Notes under the pieces: model-generated | The model's database searches: none | The model's input: the letters and a program-made list of their open reading frames with translations, nothing else | What the model was told of the DNA's origin: nothing | Made by a program: the position numbers and the translations under genes | Part shown: positions 29,904 to 40,981 of the stretch, in pieces | How the letters are laid out: each line of letters starts with the position of its first letter | Position numbering within the stretch: position 1 is the first letter of the stretch | Source of the DNA: Anaeramoeba ignava | Lineage: Eukaryota; Metamonada; Anaeramoebidae | Direction of reading: 5' to 3' | Length of the DNA stretch: 64,000 nucleotides | Assembly: GCA_028826165.1 (NCBI GenBank) | Contig: JAPDFW010000105.1 | Location: 62,001 to 126,000 of the forward strand

Positions 29904-30252
29904 TTTTCCTTTTCAATTTCATATTTCATATTTAAATTTTTTTTTTCTTTTTTTTTTTCTTTTTTTGGCAATTTGGTTTTCATTCCAAAAAAAAAAAGAA
30001 GAAAAAAAAATTTGATTTGATTGATTTAATTGATTGATTTAATTGATTGATTGATTTAATTGATTGATTTTTTTTGAACTTTTTTTTTTTAATTTTATTT
30101 TTCAATTTTGTTTTGATTTTTTTAAAATGAAAAGAGAAACAAAATATACATTCAAAATTTTATGTTAAATTTTTAGTTTAAAATTTATTATTAAAAAAAT
30201 CGGAAAAAAATTAAATTTCATTTTTTAATTTTTTTCATTTTTTTTTTTTAAA
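29904..30252. other. Intergenic spacer with homopolymers and TTGATTGAT run
   Basis: About 350 nt of T- and A-rich sequence with a tgattgattt repeat near 30012-30070. It ends in the T-tract plus AAA leader seen before many genes here. No gene seen. Confidence 0.6.
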
Positions 30253-31393
30253 ATGGAAGAACAAAATGAAGAAAATTTACTTACCAAAGTTGAAAATACA
30301 ACAGAAAATACAACAGAAAAAAATGCAAAAAAACCATTTAATCAAACAAGAAAATTTTATATTTTAGGATTCATTTTAGGATTAATAATATTAGCAATAA
30401 TAACATTTATTTCAATGGCAATTCCATCAACAAAAGTAACGAAATTAGGGATATATAACGATCACATTCAATGGTCAAAATTCGCATTTTGGAATTTGAT
30501 GTTAATAACAGGATTTTCATATGTTGCTTGTATAAACAATCATCGGAAGAACCCATTCAAAGGAAGAGGAAATCGAGGATATTCTGAATTTTTTAAATTG
30601 ATACTTATTGCTCAACCGCTTTTTTGGATCGCTCCAATTTTCGTTATTGCAGGTAAAAATGACCCTGATGATCCTTTTAATCTTCTTCCCCGTTCTTATC
30701 TTTCTTTAGTTGCTTATAATTTTTTTTCCATCGCTTTGTTTTATTTAATTGGTTTACAGTTTACTCATTTGGATACTGGGATTCTTCATGAAATTGGTTT
30801 GATTTCTTTTATATTTATTTGATTTTTGTATTTATTTCTTTTATATTTATTATTTTTTAGGAAATCTTGTTGTTTTTCCAAAGAAAGTAAAATCAATTAA
30901 AAAATCAAAATCAATTAAAAAATTAAAATCAAAATTAAAATAATTTTGTTGTTAAATAATAAAAAGTGGAAATTAATGAATTGGAAACATATCTTAACAG
31001 TATTCATAATTCTAATAGTGATACTTGTATTTATTTCAGTTCAATTTTACTTCTATTTTGCAAAATTTACAATTCCACCAACTAAAATATGGCTTTCAAG
31101 TTGGTTTGGAGGAATCATTTTAATCATTTTAATATCATTTTTACTCAGAAAAACACATGAAACTCATCTTCATCATTGTATATCTAAAAATATCAAAGAA
31201 TCAAATAATTGATTCTTATTCATTCTTTTCATGATATTTTTTTTGTTTAGATTTTATTTTTGGTTATTTGATGATTTTTAATTGTCATTTTCATCCTATA
31301 AGTAGTATTTCAATGGGATATTGTGCTGGAGTTTTTACAGAAGGAATCTCTACTTGGTTTGTTGCACCAATTTGGAAGAAATATAGGGTTTAG
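30253..31393 (+). CDS. Unknown multi-pass membrane protein, four exons
   Basis: Exons 30253-30796, 30861-30886, 30967-31177 and 31251-31393 join in frame at GT-AG borders to 924 nt, 307 residues. A charged cytosolic-type N-terminus (EENLLTKVENTTENTTEK) is followed by about seven hydrophobic segments (for example ILGFILGLIILAIITFISMA, LTVFIILIVILVFISV, WFGGIILIILISFLL) and a conserved-looking end, HPISSISMGYCAGVFTEGIS. The overall pattern recalls small multi-pass families such as DRAM/Frag1, but I see no diagnostic motif, so no function is assigned. Exon 2 is only 26 nt, and introns are 64-80 nt without satellites. The splice model rests on frame continuity only. Confidence 0.65.
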
Positions 31394-31609
31394 ATTTTGA
31401 TATACATTTTAGAAGAAAAAAACTTTTATTGAAAATTTTTTTTTTAATTTTTATCCGATTTTTTAAAATTTGCTTAAATAATACATTTTATTCATAGATT
31501 AACTAAAAATTTATTTTTTTAAATTTATTTTTTAAATTTATTTTTTTTTTTTCATTTTTTTTTTAATAAATAAAATCAAAAGAAAATCAAAAGAAAATCA
31601 AAAACTTAA
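31394..31609. other. Short intergenic spacer
   Basis: 216 nt of A/T-rich sequence, ending in gaaaatcaaaa repeats and the start of the transporter gene. No gene seen. Confidence 0.55.
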
Positions 31610-34584
31610 ATGAAGAATTGGATTTTAATTATTGGAATGCTAATTAGTGGAACAGGTGAATTTTAAAAAAGAAGTTGTAGAAAAAGATCTACAACTTAAA
31701 AAAAAAAGGATACAAAAACAAATAAAAAAAATAACAAAAACAGAAAATAAAAAAATAACAAAACATGCAAAAAATCAGAGAGAAAATCTAATATAGATTA
31801 TGATAATATTATTAAATATGTTTAAAAAAATAAACGAAAAAAGAAAAAAAATGGAATCAAAAAAAATCAATAGAAAAATCAATAAGAAAAATAAAAAATA
31901 AAAATTTTAACAAGAATAAAAAAAACATTTAGTCAATACAATCACAAAAAAGGCAGCTTTCGAATCTCGAGCAAAAGGATTATCTGATTCCAAACATAAA
32001 TTTTCGAAGCCATTTTTTTTATCGCTTATTATGTTTATGGGAGAAACTTTATGCATATTTTTCTATTTAAGACAAAAAAGAAAAAATAAAAGAATTGCAA
32101 AATATGAAATTTTAGATTCAAAAGAACCAGAAAAAGAAGAGAAACTCTTGATAAACGAACCAGAAAAAATAAAAAAAGAAAATTTACAAGATAATATTGT
32201 TATGAAAGATACTCGTTCTAAATTTTGGTTGTTTTTCCTTCCTAGTTTGTGTGATGTTGGTGGTACAACTATTGCTGGTGTTGGTTTGATGCTTACAACT
32301 GCTTCTGTTTTTCAAATTTTAAGAGGGTTTGAATTTTTTACAAACAATTTTATCAATAATTTTATTAATAATTTTACAAAGAATTTATAAAGGAATTTAA
32401 TAAAGAATTTTATGAAGAATTTTATAAAGAATTTTATAAATAATTTATAAAGGAATTTAGAAAGGAATTTTACAAAGAATTTATAAAGGAATTTTATGAA
32501 GAATTTATAAACAATTTATAAAGGAATTTTACAATCAATTTATAAAGGAATTTAATAAAGAATTTAATAAAGAATTTTATGAAGAATTTAGAAAACAATT
32601 TAGAAAGGAATTTATAAATAATTTAGAAAAGGATTTTACAAATAATTTAGAAAATAATTTAGAAAACAATTTAGAAAAGGATTTTACAATCAATTTAGAA
32701 AACAATTTAGAAAACAATTTATAAATAATTTATAAAACAATTTAGAAAAGGATTTTACAAATAATTTAGAAATAATTTAGAAAACAATTTATAAAGGAAT
32801 TTAGAAAAGGATTTTATCAATAATTTAGAAATAATTTTATAAAGAATTTAGAAATAAATTTACAAATAATTTATAAATAATTTATAAAACAATTTAGAAA
32901 AGGATTTTATAAAGGAATTTACAAATAATTTAGAAAACAATTTAGAAAAGGATTTTACAAATAATTTTATAAAGGAATTTACAAATAATTTAGAAAACAA
33001 TTTAGAAAAGGATTTTATCAATAATTTATAAAGGAATTTAATAAAGAATTTTATGAAGAATTTTATAAAGAATTTTATAAAGAATTTAGAAATAAATTTA
33101 GAAATAATTTATAAATAATTTAGAAATAATTTTATAATCAATTTAGAAAATAATTTAGAAAATAATTTAGAAAAGAATTTATAAACAATTTATAAAGGAA
33201 TTTTACAAAGAATTTTATAAAGAATTTTATAAAGAATTTTATAAAGAATTTTATGAAGAATTTTACAAAGAATTTCACAAGCAATTTAGAAATAATTTTA
33301 TAAACAATTTAGAAAAGGATTTTATAATCAATTTAGAAAACAATTTAGAAAACAATTTATAAATAATTTTATAAACAATTTAGAAAAGGATTTTATCAAT
33401 AATTTAGAAATAATTTATAAAGAATTTAGAAATAAATTTACAAATAATTTATAAATAATTTAGAAATAAATTTACAAATAATTTATAAATAATTTAGAAA
33501 ACAATTTAGAAAGGAATTTATAAAGAATTTAGAAAAGGATTTTACAAATAATTTAGAAAACAATTTTACAAGCAATTTATAAAGGAATTTTACAAGCAAT
33601 TTAGAAATAATTTAGAAAACAATTTAGAAAACAATTTAGAAAACAATTTAGAAAAGGATTTTACAAATAATTTAGAAATAATTTAGAAATAATTTTATAA
33701 AGAATTTTATCAAGAATTTTATCAATAATTTTAGAAATAATTTAGAAAACAATTTATAAATAATTTTATCAACAATTTACAAATAATTTAGAAAATAATT
33801 TAGAAAAAAATTTTATAATTAATTTTATATTTATATTTATATTTATATTTATATTTATATTTGATAATGAAAAATAGCTCAATTATCATTTTCACAGCAC
33901 TTTTAGCTTTCATATTTTTCAAAAGAAAATTTCACAAATATCACATAGTTGGGATAATCGTTATAATAATAGGATTAATATGTGTGGGGATATCCTCAAT
34001 AAAACAAGAAGAAAAATCAAACTCAACGAATGTAAAAAGAACAGTATATGGAATTATATTTGTTGTACTTTCACAATTAGTATCAGCAATACAATTCACA
34101 ATAGAAGAATTTTTTTTAAAAAGTAAATCAGATGTCACCCCATTAAGAACAGTAGGAAGCGAAGGAGTTTGGGGAATTTTAGAAATGGTACTCTTGGCTT
34201 TACCAATCGTGTACTTCATCCCTGGAAGCGATTCAGGAGATCATTATGAAAATAGCTTAGATAGTGTTGTCATGATGGGTCAAAACGCATTATTATTGTT
34301 TTTCGTCCTTTTTTATTGGATTTCAATCGCTTTTTATAACGCTTTCAGTTTGAGTTTTGCTAAACAACTTTCTAGCGTTCATCGTACTTTAATTGATACA
34401 TTGAGAATAGTCTTTGTTTGGGGTACAGAGTTGTTCATTGGAATCATGGAGTTCCTCTTTTGGTGAAAAACTTACTTTGTGGTCTTTGCTTCAGGCTTTT
34501 GGTTTTCTAATGGTAATTCTCGGTACTATTTTACATAATCATTTGTGGAAAATTCCCTTTTTAGAACCTCATGATTCTAATTAA
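31610..34584 (+). CDS. SLC35F6: SLC35F6-like drug/metabolite-superfamily transporter, apparent frameshift
   Basis: Exons 31610-31655, 31933-32326 and 33878-34584. The product (about 381 residues) starts MKNWILIIGMLISGTVNTIT and has the family signature LPSLCDVGGTTIAGVGL and SVFQILRG joined to SIIIFTALLAF across intron 2. Further matches are AIQFTIEEFFLK, PLRTVGSEGVWG and LIDTLRIVFVWG, in the order seen in human SLC35F6 (lysosomal/mitochondrial member of the EamA/DMT fold, about ten helices). The first frame stops at TGA 34464-34466, but the next frame carries the expected last helix (WSLLQAFGFLMVILGTILHN) to TAA 34582-34584. A one-base shift between about 34437 and 34465 is needed; a 19-nt GT-AG micro-intron at 34433 is a formal alternative. 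Intron 2 is a 1.55 kb satellite. Confidence 0.85.
32327..33877. repeat. SLC35F6 intron 2 satellite, AATTTAGAAAAC units
   Basis: 1551-nt intron (donor GTTTGA, acceptor AATAG) composed of 12-mer-like units aatttagaaaac, aatttataaagg and aattttacaaat, ending with (atttat)n at 33820-33860. It has a different unit from all other introns here. Confidence 0.85.
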
Positions 34585-36035
34585 GTTTTGTGATCATTTT
34601 TTTTTGAATTTCAAAAATCGAAAAAACAAAAAATAAGGAAAATTAAATTTAAAAATAATAAAATCTTTTTTCGATTAAATTAAAAAAAGTGGAATAAAAA
34701 TTTAATCAATTTTAATTTAATTTAATTTAAAAAGATAATTAAAAAGAAAATTAAATTTAATATTAATAAAATCTTTTTTTGATTAAATTAAAAAAAGTGG
34801 AATAAAAAAATTAATCAATTTTAATTTAATTTAATTTAAAAAGATAAATTAAAAGGAAAATTAAATTAAAAAATAATAAAATCTTTTTTCGATTAAATTA
34901 AAAAAAGTGGAATAAAAAAATTAATCAAAATAAATTTTAAATTTAATTTAAAAAAGATAATTAAATTAAAATTAAATTTAAAAATTAATAAAATCTTTTT
35001 TTGATTAAATTAAAAAAAGTGGAATAAAAAATTAATCAATTTTAATTTAATTTAATTTAAAAAGATAATTAAAAAAAAATTAAATTTAATATTAATAAAA
35101 TCTTTTTTTGATTAAATTAAAAAAAGTGGAATAAAAAAATTAATCAATTTAAATTTAATTTAATTAAAAAAGATAATTAAATAGAAAATTAAATTTAAAT
35201 ATTAATAAAATCTTTTTTTGATTAAATTAAAAAAAGTGGAATAAAAAAATTAATCAATTTTAATTTAATTTAATTTAAAAAGATAATTAAATTAAAAATT
35301 AAATTTAATATTAATAAAATCTTTTTTTGATTAAATTAAAAAAAGTGGAATAAAAAAATTAATCAAAATAATTTTTAATTTAATTTAATTTAAAAAAGAT
35401 AAATAAAAAGAAAATTAAATTTAATATTAATAAAATCTTTTTTTGATTAAATTAAAAAAAGTGGAATAAAAAAATTAATCAATTTAAATTTAATTTAATT
35501 TAAAAAGATAATTAAATGGAAAATTAAATTAAAAAATAATAAAATCTTTTTTTGATTAAATTAAAAAAGTGGAATAAAAAAATTAATCAAAATAAATTTT
35601 AATTTAATTTAAAAAGATAATTAAATGGAAAATTAAATTTAATATTAATAAAATCTTTTTTTGATTAAATTAAAAAAAGTGGAATAAAAAAATTAATCAA
35701 TTTAAATTTAATTTAATTTAAAAAGATAAATAAATGGAAAATTAAATTTAATATTAATAAAATCTTTTTTTGATTAAATTAAAAAAAGTGGAATAAAAAA
35801 ATTAATCAATTTAAATTTAATTTAATTAAAAAAAAAGAAAATTAAATTTAATATTAATAAAATCTTTTTTTGATTAAATTAAAAAAAGTGGAATAAAAAA
35901 ATTAATCAAAATAAATTTTAATTTAATTTATTTAAAAAAAAAAGAAAATTTAAAAAAATTTTTTTTAAATTTTTTTTTCATTTTTTTTTTCCAAATTTTT
36001 TTTTAATAATAATAATAATAATCATAATAAACAAA
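34585..36035. repeat. Intergenic satellite, 12 copies of a 97-120 bp unit
   Basis: A unit containing aaaatctttttttgattaaattaaaaaaagtggaat (shown in parts: aaaatcttttttt, gattaaatt, gtggaataaa) has its gtgg at 34689, 34797, 34917, 35029, 35126, 35236, 35345, 35461, 35569, 35679, 35788 and 35888. The remainder up to 36035 is A/T-rich, with a (aataat) run just before the PITP start codon. Confidence 0.85.
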
Positions 36036-38915
36036 ATGAAAATTGTTGAATATCGAATTACTCTTCCAGTTTCAGTTAAAGAAGTAAAATTTAAAAAATT
36101 AAAAAAATTAAAAAAATTACAAAAAAAAAATTTTTAATTGATTTTCTTTGTTGTTTTTTATTTTTGAAAATTAAGTACAATATCGCACAACTTTATATGG
36201 TTGCTAAAAGAACACTTCAAGAAACAAAATCAGCAACAGCAGGTCAAGGAATAGAAATTCTTAAAAACGAACCTTTTGAAAATGAAAATGTAAGTGTTGA
36301 TTTGATTTTAAAAAAATTTTTTCTAATTTTTATTTAATTTTTTTTTTAATTAAAATTTCTTTTAAAATTTTAAAGGGAAAAGGTCAATATACTCATAAAG
36401 TTTTTCATATTGATCATAAAGTTCCAGGTTGGCTTAAAGCAATCCTTCCAAAAAGTGCAATGATTTTTGAAGAAAAAGCTTGGAATGGATTTCCTTATTG
36501 CAAAACTGGTATTTTCTTTATTTGATCTAATCAATAACAAAACAAAAAATCTTTTTTTATTTTATTAAAAATTTAATTTTAAAAAAATTTTTTTTTTTGT
36601 TTTTGTTGTTTTTGTTTAGTTTATTCTGTAAATTATTTTAAAACCAAAAAGTTAATGATTAGCAAGATTTTATTTAAATATGGAAAGAAGTTGAATCAAA
36701 ATTAAATTCAAATTAAAACTGAAATCAAAATCAAAATTAAAATCAAAAATCAAAATTAAAATCAAAATTAAAATTAAAATTAAAATTAAAATTAAAATCA
36801 AAATTAAAATTAAAATTAAAATCAAAATTAAAATCAAAATTAAAATTGAATTAAAAATTGAAAATGAAAATCAAAATTAAAATTAAAATTGAAATTTAAA
36901 ATCAAAATTAAAATTAAAATTAAAATTTAAAATTAAAAATTAAAATCAAAATTCAAAATTAAAATTTAAAATTCAAAATTAAAATCAAAATTAAAAACAA
37001 AATTAAAATTAAAATTAAAATTAAAATTAAAATTAAAATTAAAATTAAAATTAAAATTAAAATCAAAATTAAAATTAAATTCAAAATTAAAATTAAAATT
37101 AAAATTAAAATCAAAAATTAAAATCAAAATTAAAATTAAAATTAAAATCAAAATTAAAATCATAATTATAATAAAAATTAAAATTAAAATCAAAATTAAA
37201 ATTAAAATTCAAAATTAAAAATTTATAAAATTAAAATTAAAATTAAAATTAAAATTTAAAATTAAAATTAAAATTAAAATTAAAATTAAATTTAAAATTA
37301 AAATTAAAATTAAAATTAAAATTAAAATTAAAATCAAAATTAAAATTTAAAATTAAAATTAAAATTAAAAATTAAAATTTAAAATCAAACCAAAATTAAA
37401 AATTAAAATCAAAATTAAAATTAAAATTAAAATTAAAATTAAAAATTAAAATTAAAATTAAAATTAAAATTAAAATTTAAATTAAAATTAAAATTAAAAT
37501 TAAAATTAAAATTAAAATTAAAATTAAAATTAAAATTAAAATTAAAATTAAAAAATTAAAAAAAATTAAAATTCAAAATTAAAAAAAATCAAAATCAAAA
37601 TTAAAATTAAAATTAAAATTAAAATTAAAATTAAAATTTAAAATCAAAATTAAAATTAAAATTGAATTAAAAATTGAAAATGAAAATCAAAATTAAAATC
37701 AAAATTAAAATTTAAATTAAAATTAAAATTCAAAATTAAAATTAAATTCAAAATTAAAATTAAAATTAAAATTAAAATCAAAATTAAAATTAAAAAAATT
37801 CAAAATCAAAATTAAAATTAAAATTAAAATTAAAATTAAAATTAAAATTAAAATTAAAATCAAAATTAAATTAAAATGAAAAGTCACCATTTCTTGAAAA
37901 ATTTCATCTTTCAGTTGAAAGTATGCATATTGATGATAGAGGAGAAACAGAAAATGCATTAAAATGTGATAAAAAAACATTAAAGAAAAGAATAGTAGAT
38001 AAAGTAGATATTGGAAATGAACCAATTAATCCAGAAAAAGAAGATGAAAATGTAAGAGTTTTCAAAAGTAAAAAGACAGGAAGAGGACCATTTGTAGATG
38101 AATGGCAAAAACAAGCTGATCCAGTTATGACATGTTATAAATTAGTAAAAGCTGAATTTAAATATTGGGGACTTCAAGGAAAAGTGGAAAAACTTATGCA
38201 AACAGTAATTTATTTTAATTTTTAAATTAAATTCAAAATTAAATTCAATTCAAAATCAAATTCAAAATTCAATTCAAAATTAAATTCAAAATTAAATTCA
38301 AAATCAAATTCAAAATTAAATTCAAAATTAAATTCAAAATTAAATTCAAAATTAAATTCAAAATTAAATTCAAAATTAAATTCAAAATTCAAAATCAAAT
38401 TCAAAATTAAATTCAAAATCAAATTAAAAATTAAAATTAAATTCAAAATTAAATTCAAAATTAAATTCAAAATCAAATTCAAAATTAAATTCAAAATCAA
38501 ATTAAAAATTAAAATTAAATTCAAAATTAAATTTCTTTTTTTTAGATGGGAACTAGAGATATTTTATTAAGTACTCATAGACAATTAATTTGTTGGATGG
38601 ATGAATGGCACGGAATGACAATGGAAGATATTAGAAAACTTGAAGCAGAAACTCAAAAAAAAGTTAATAGTGTAAATTATTATTTAAAAAATTTTTTTTC
38701 CGATTTTAAAAAATTTTTTTTCCGATTTTAATTTTAATTTGTTTTTTTTTTGGTTTTAGATTATTCAAGGAGAAAAGGGAGATTCAGAAACTATTGATAA
38801 TCAAGAAAAGAAAGATGAAAAAGAAAAAGAAGATGATAATGATGATGATGATAAAAATACAATTCATATTGATCAAAATGATGAAAAAGAAAAAGAAGAA
38901 GAAAAAGAAAAATAA
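36036..38915 (+). CDS. Class I phosphatidylinositol transfer protein, seven exons
   Basis: Exons 36036-36083, 36176-36289, 36376-36508, 36620-36627, 37884-38204, 38546-38671 and 38760-38915 give 906 nt, 301 residues. It starts MKIVEYRITLPVSVKEYNIAQLY and continues with GKGQYTHKV (keeping the Thr and Lys that contact the inositol head group), EKAWNGFPYCKTVYS, FLEKFHLSVES, FKSKKTGRGP, KYWGLQGKVE and HRQLICWMDEWHGMTMEDIR. These match PITPalpha/beta in order and spacing. Class I PITPs move PI and PC between membranes and feed PI kinases. The C-terminus is an extra acidic Asp/Glu/Lys tail. Exon 4 is just 8 nt; without it the frame and the VYSSPFLEKF match fail. Intron 4 (1.26 kb) and intron 5 (341 nt) are satellites. 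Confidence 0.92.
36628..37883. repeat. PITP intron 4, (ATTAAA/ATCAAA)n satellite
   Basis: 1256-nt intron (donor GTAAAT, acceptor AAAAG). After about 90 nt of unique sequence it is attaaa hexamers with atcaaa variants. The unique start is open in frame for 26 codons, which could be mistaken for exon. Confidence 0.82.
38205..38545. repeat. PITP intron 5, TTCAAAATTAAA satellite
   Basis: 341-nt intron (donor GTAATT, acceptor TTTAG) of 12-mers aaattcaaaatt with atcaaa variants. Confidence 0.82.
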
Positions 38916-39087
38916 AAATAGAAAAATAGATAATTAATTCAAAAATTAAATACAAAATTCTTTTCTTCTCTTCTCAAAAATATAATCAAATATCCGATAA
39001 AAAATAACGGATAAACAAACAAATAAAAACAAATTTTTTTTTTCCTTTTTTTTTCTTTTTCATTTTTTTCCTTCAAATTAAATCAAA

Positions 39088-40904
39088 ATGGATTTTTTTC
39101 AAATTATTAAAAAAATACAAAAAGATGATTTACAAAAACTCAAAAAACTTTCAAAAAAAGAAAGAAAAAAGAAAAGGAAAGAAATTCTAAGTTCGCTAAG
39201 CGAAAAAATTGATTCATTGATTGAAAAAGGAATTGATATTAATTCAAAAACAAATAATAATAATGAAACTGCTTTACATTATGCTTGTTAAAATGAAAAT
39301 ATTTCCATTGAAATTATTAAATATCTTATTGAAAAAGGAATTGATATTAATTCAAAAACAAATAATAATGAAACTGCTTTACATATTGCTTGTTAAAATG
39401 AAAATATTTCCATTGAAATTATTAAATATCTTATTGAAAATGGAATTGATATTAATTCAAAAACAGAATATAATAATGAAACTGCTTTACATATTGATTA
39501 TTTGCCAAAATGAAAATATTTCCACTCAAATTATTAAATATCTTATTGAAAATGAAATTGATATTAATTCAAAAACAGATAATAATGAAACTGCTTTACA
39601 TTTAATTTGTAAAAACAAGTGGAATTCTTATAAAATTGTCAAATTATCAAATATCTAATTGAAAATGAAATTGATATCAATTCAAAAACAAATAATAATA
39701 ATAAAACTGCTTTACATTATGCTTGTAAAAATGAAAATATTTCCATTCAAATTATTAAATATCTTATTGAAAATGGAATTGATATCAATTCAAAAACAGA
39801 TAATAATGAAACTGCTTTACATTTTGCTTGTGAAAATGAAAATATTTCCATTCAAATTATTAAATATCTAATTGAAAATGGAATTGATATTAATTCAAAA
39901 ACAGAATATCATAATAAAACAGCTTTACATATTGTTTGTAAAAACAAGTGGAATTCTTATAAAATTGTCAAGTTATCAAATATCTAATTGAAAATGGAAT
40001 TGATATTAATTCAAAAACAAAATATAATAATAAAACAGCTCTTTCAATTTCAATAAGAAGAAGAAACAATAGAGAATTAATCAAATTATTATTAATGAAT
40101 GATGCAAATATTTTTGATTTAGATCAATATCAAATTACAAAAGAATTTATTGAAATTTTCTTTCAAATTTATTCAATTAATCAAGATTTAAACAATTTAT
40201 TATTAAAATCAAATGAAGATAATAATTTTTCAGATTATCAAATTCAATCAAATGATGGTTTCAAATTTAATGTTCATAAATTAATTTTATTAACAAGATT
40301 TGATAATAACCAAATAATTTTAAACAAATTTATCAATATTTGTCAATTAAAAAAAACAAAAGAAGAAGTTGAACTTTCATTAAATTTTCTTTATTCAGGA
40401 TTTTATGGTTTTGAACAAATTTATCAAAAATTAAATTTAGAACATTTTAAAGATCAATCCAAACAAATATTATTATCAGAAATGAAAGAAAAAGAAAATA
40501 AAATAACCAAATTATTTAAAGAAATTGGATTTGATTCAAATTGGATTGAAAATAAAAAAGGAAGAAAAGGAATAATAAAAGATTTATCAAAATTATATCA
40601 ACAAAATGAAACAAAAGATTTTACAATAATTATTTCAAAAGAAAAAGAAATTAAAGTTCATAAATTAATATTAATAATAAGAAGTGAATTATATAAAGGA
40701 ATGTTTTTAAATGTTCAAGATTCATCAAATCAAGTTCATGATTATTCAAAAAAATCATTTAAAACAATTTATCAATTAATTTATTTTCTTTATCATGATA
40801 AATTTGAATTTGAAAATGAAATTAATGAAGAATTTTCAGATTTAAAAGATTATTTTCAATTAAATCAAAATTCAATAATTGATTTATTATTAAATTCAAA
40901 TTAA
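39088..40904 (+). pseudogene. Ankyrin-repeat/double-BTB gene copy A, broken
   Basis: It starts MDFFQIIKKIQKDDLQKLKK, unlike the other copies, then enters ankyrin repeats with the family unit (ETALHxAC, IIKYLIENGIDINSKT). In-frame TAA codons stand at 39289-39291 and 39394-39396, both in the same repeat position (GCTTGTTAA where other copies have TGTTAT or TGCCAA). The frame is then lost near 39495, 39640 and 39960. From about 40020 the family C-terminus is intact: ALSISIRRRNNRELIKLLLM, then BTB domain 1 (FSDYQIQSNDGFKFNVHKLI) and BTB domain 2 (DFTIIISKEKEIKVHKLILI) to the stop at 40902-40904. Either a decayed copy or one with assembly errors; a truncated double-BTB protein could still be made from a late start. 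Confidence 0.8.
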
Positions 40905-40981
40905 AATTAAAAAATTAATTTAAAAAGAGGAAAAAAGCAAAAATATTTTTTTCATTTTTTTTTTTCATTTTTTTTTTTAAA
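40905..40981 (+). promoter_or_regulatory. Conserved spacer/promoter cassette before copy B
   Basis: 77-nt spacer: attaatttaaaaagag, then gaaaaaagcaaaaatattt, then two blocks of T with catttttt, and AAAATG. The same cassette, nearly base for base, precedes the copies at 44307, 55084 and 58579. It must hold the poly(A) signal of one gene and the promoter of the next. Confidence 0.65.

Noticed and set aside
31672-31697. Hairpin as a tRNA or small RNA gene
   Set aside because: The stem is 9 bp with no cloverleaf, no T-loop sequence and no promoter boxes.
34689-35960. CRISPR-like regularly spaced repeats
   Set aside because: The units are contiguous satellite copies without unique spacers, in a eukaryotic genome and without cas genes.
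36628-36715. Extension of PITP exon 4 through its open frame (SVNYFKTKKLMISK...)
   Set aside because: It would add about 26 residues and break the ungapped family alignment; the GTAAAT donor after TTTATTCT gives the expected VYSSPFLEKF.
39289-39396. TAA reassigned to glutamine (ciliate-type code)
   Set aside because: TAA ends most intact genes here (CHMP4, DHPS, PITP, copies F and G), and in-frame TAA is confined to copies that also have frameshifts.
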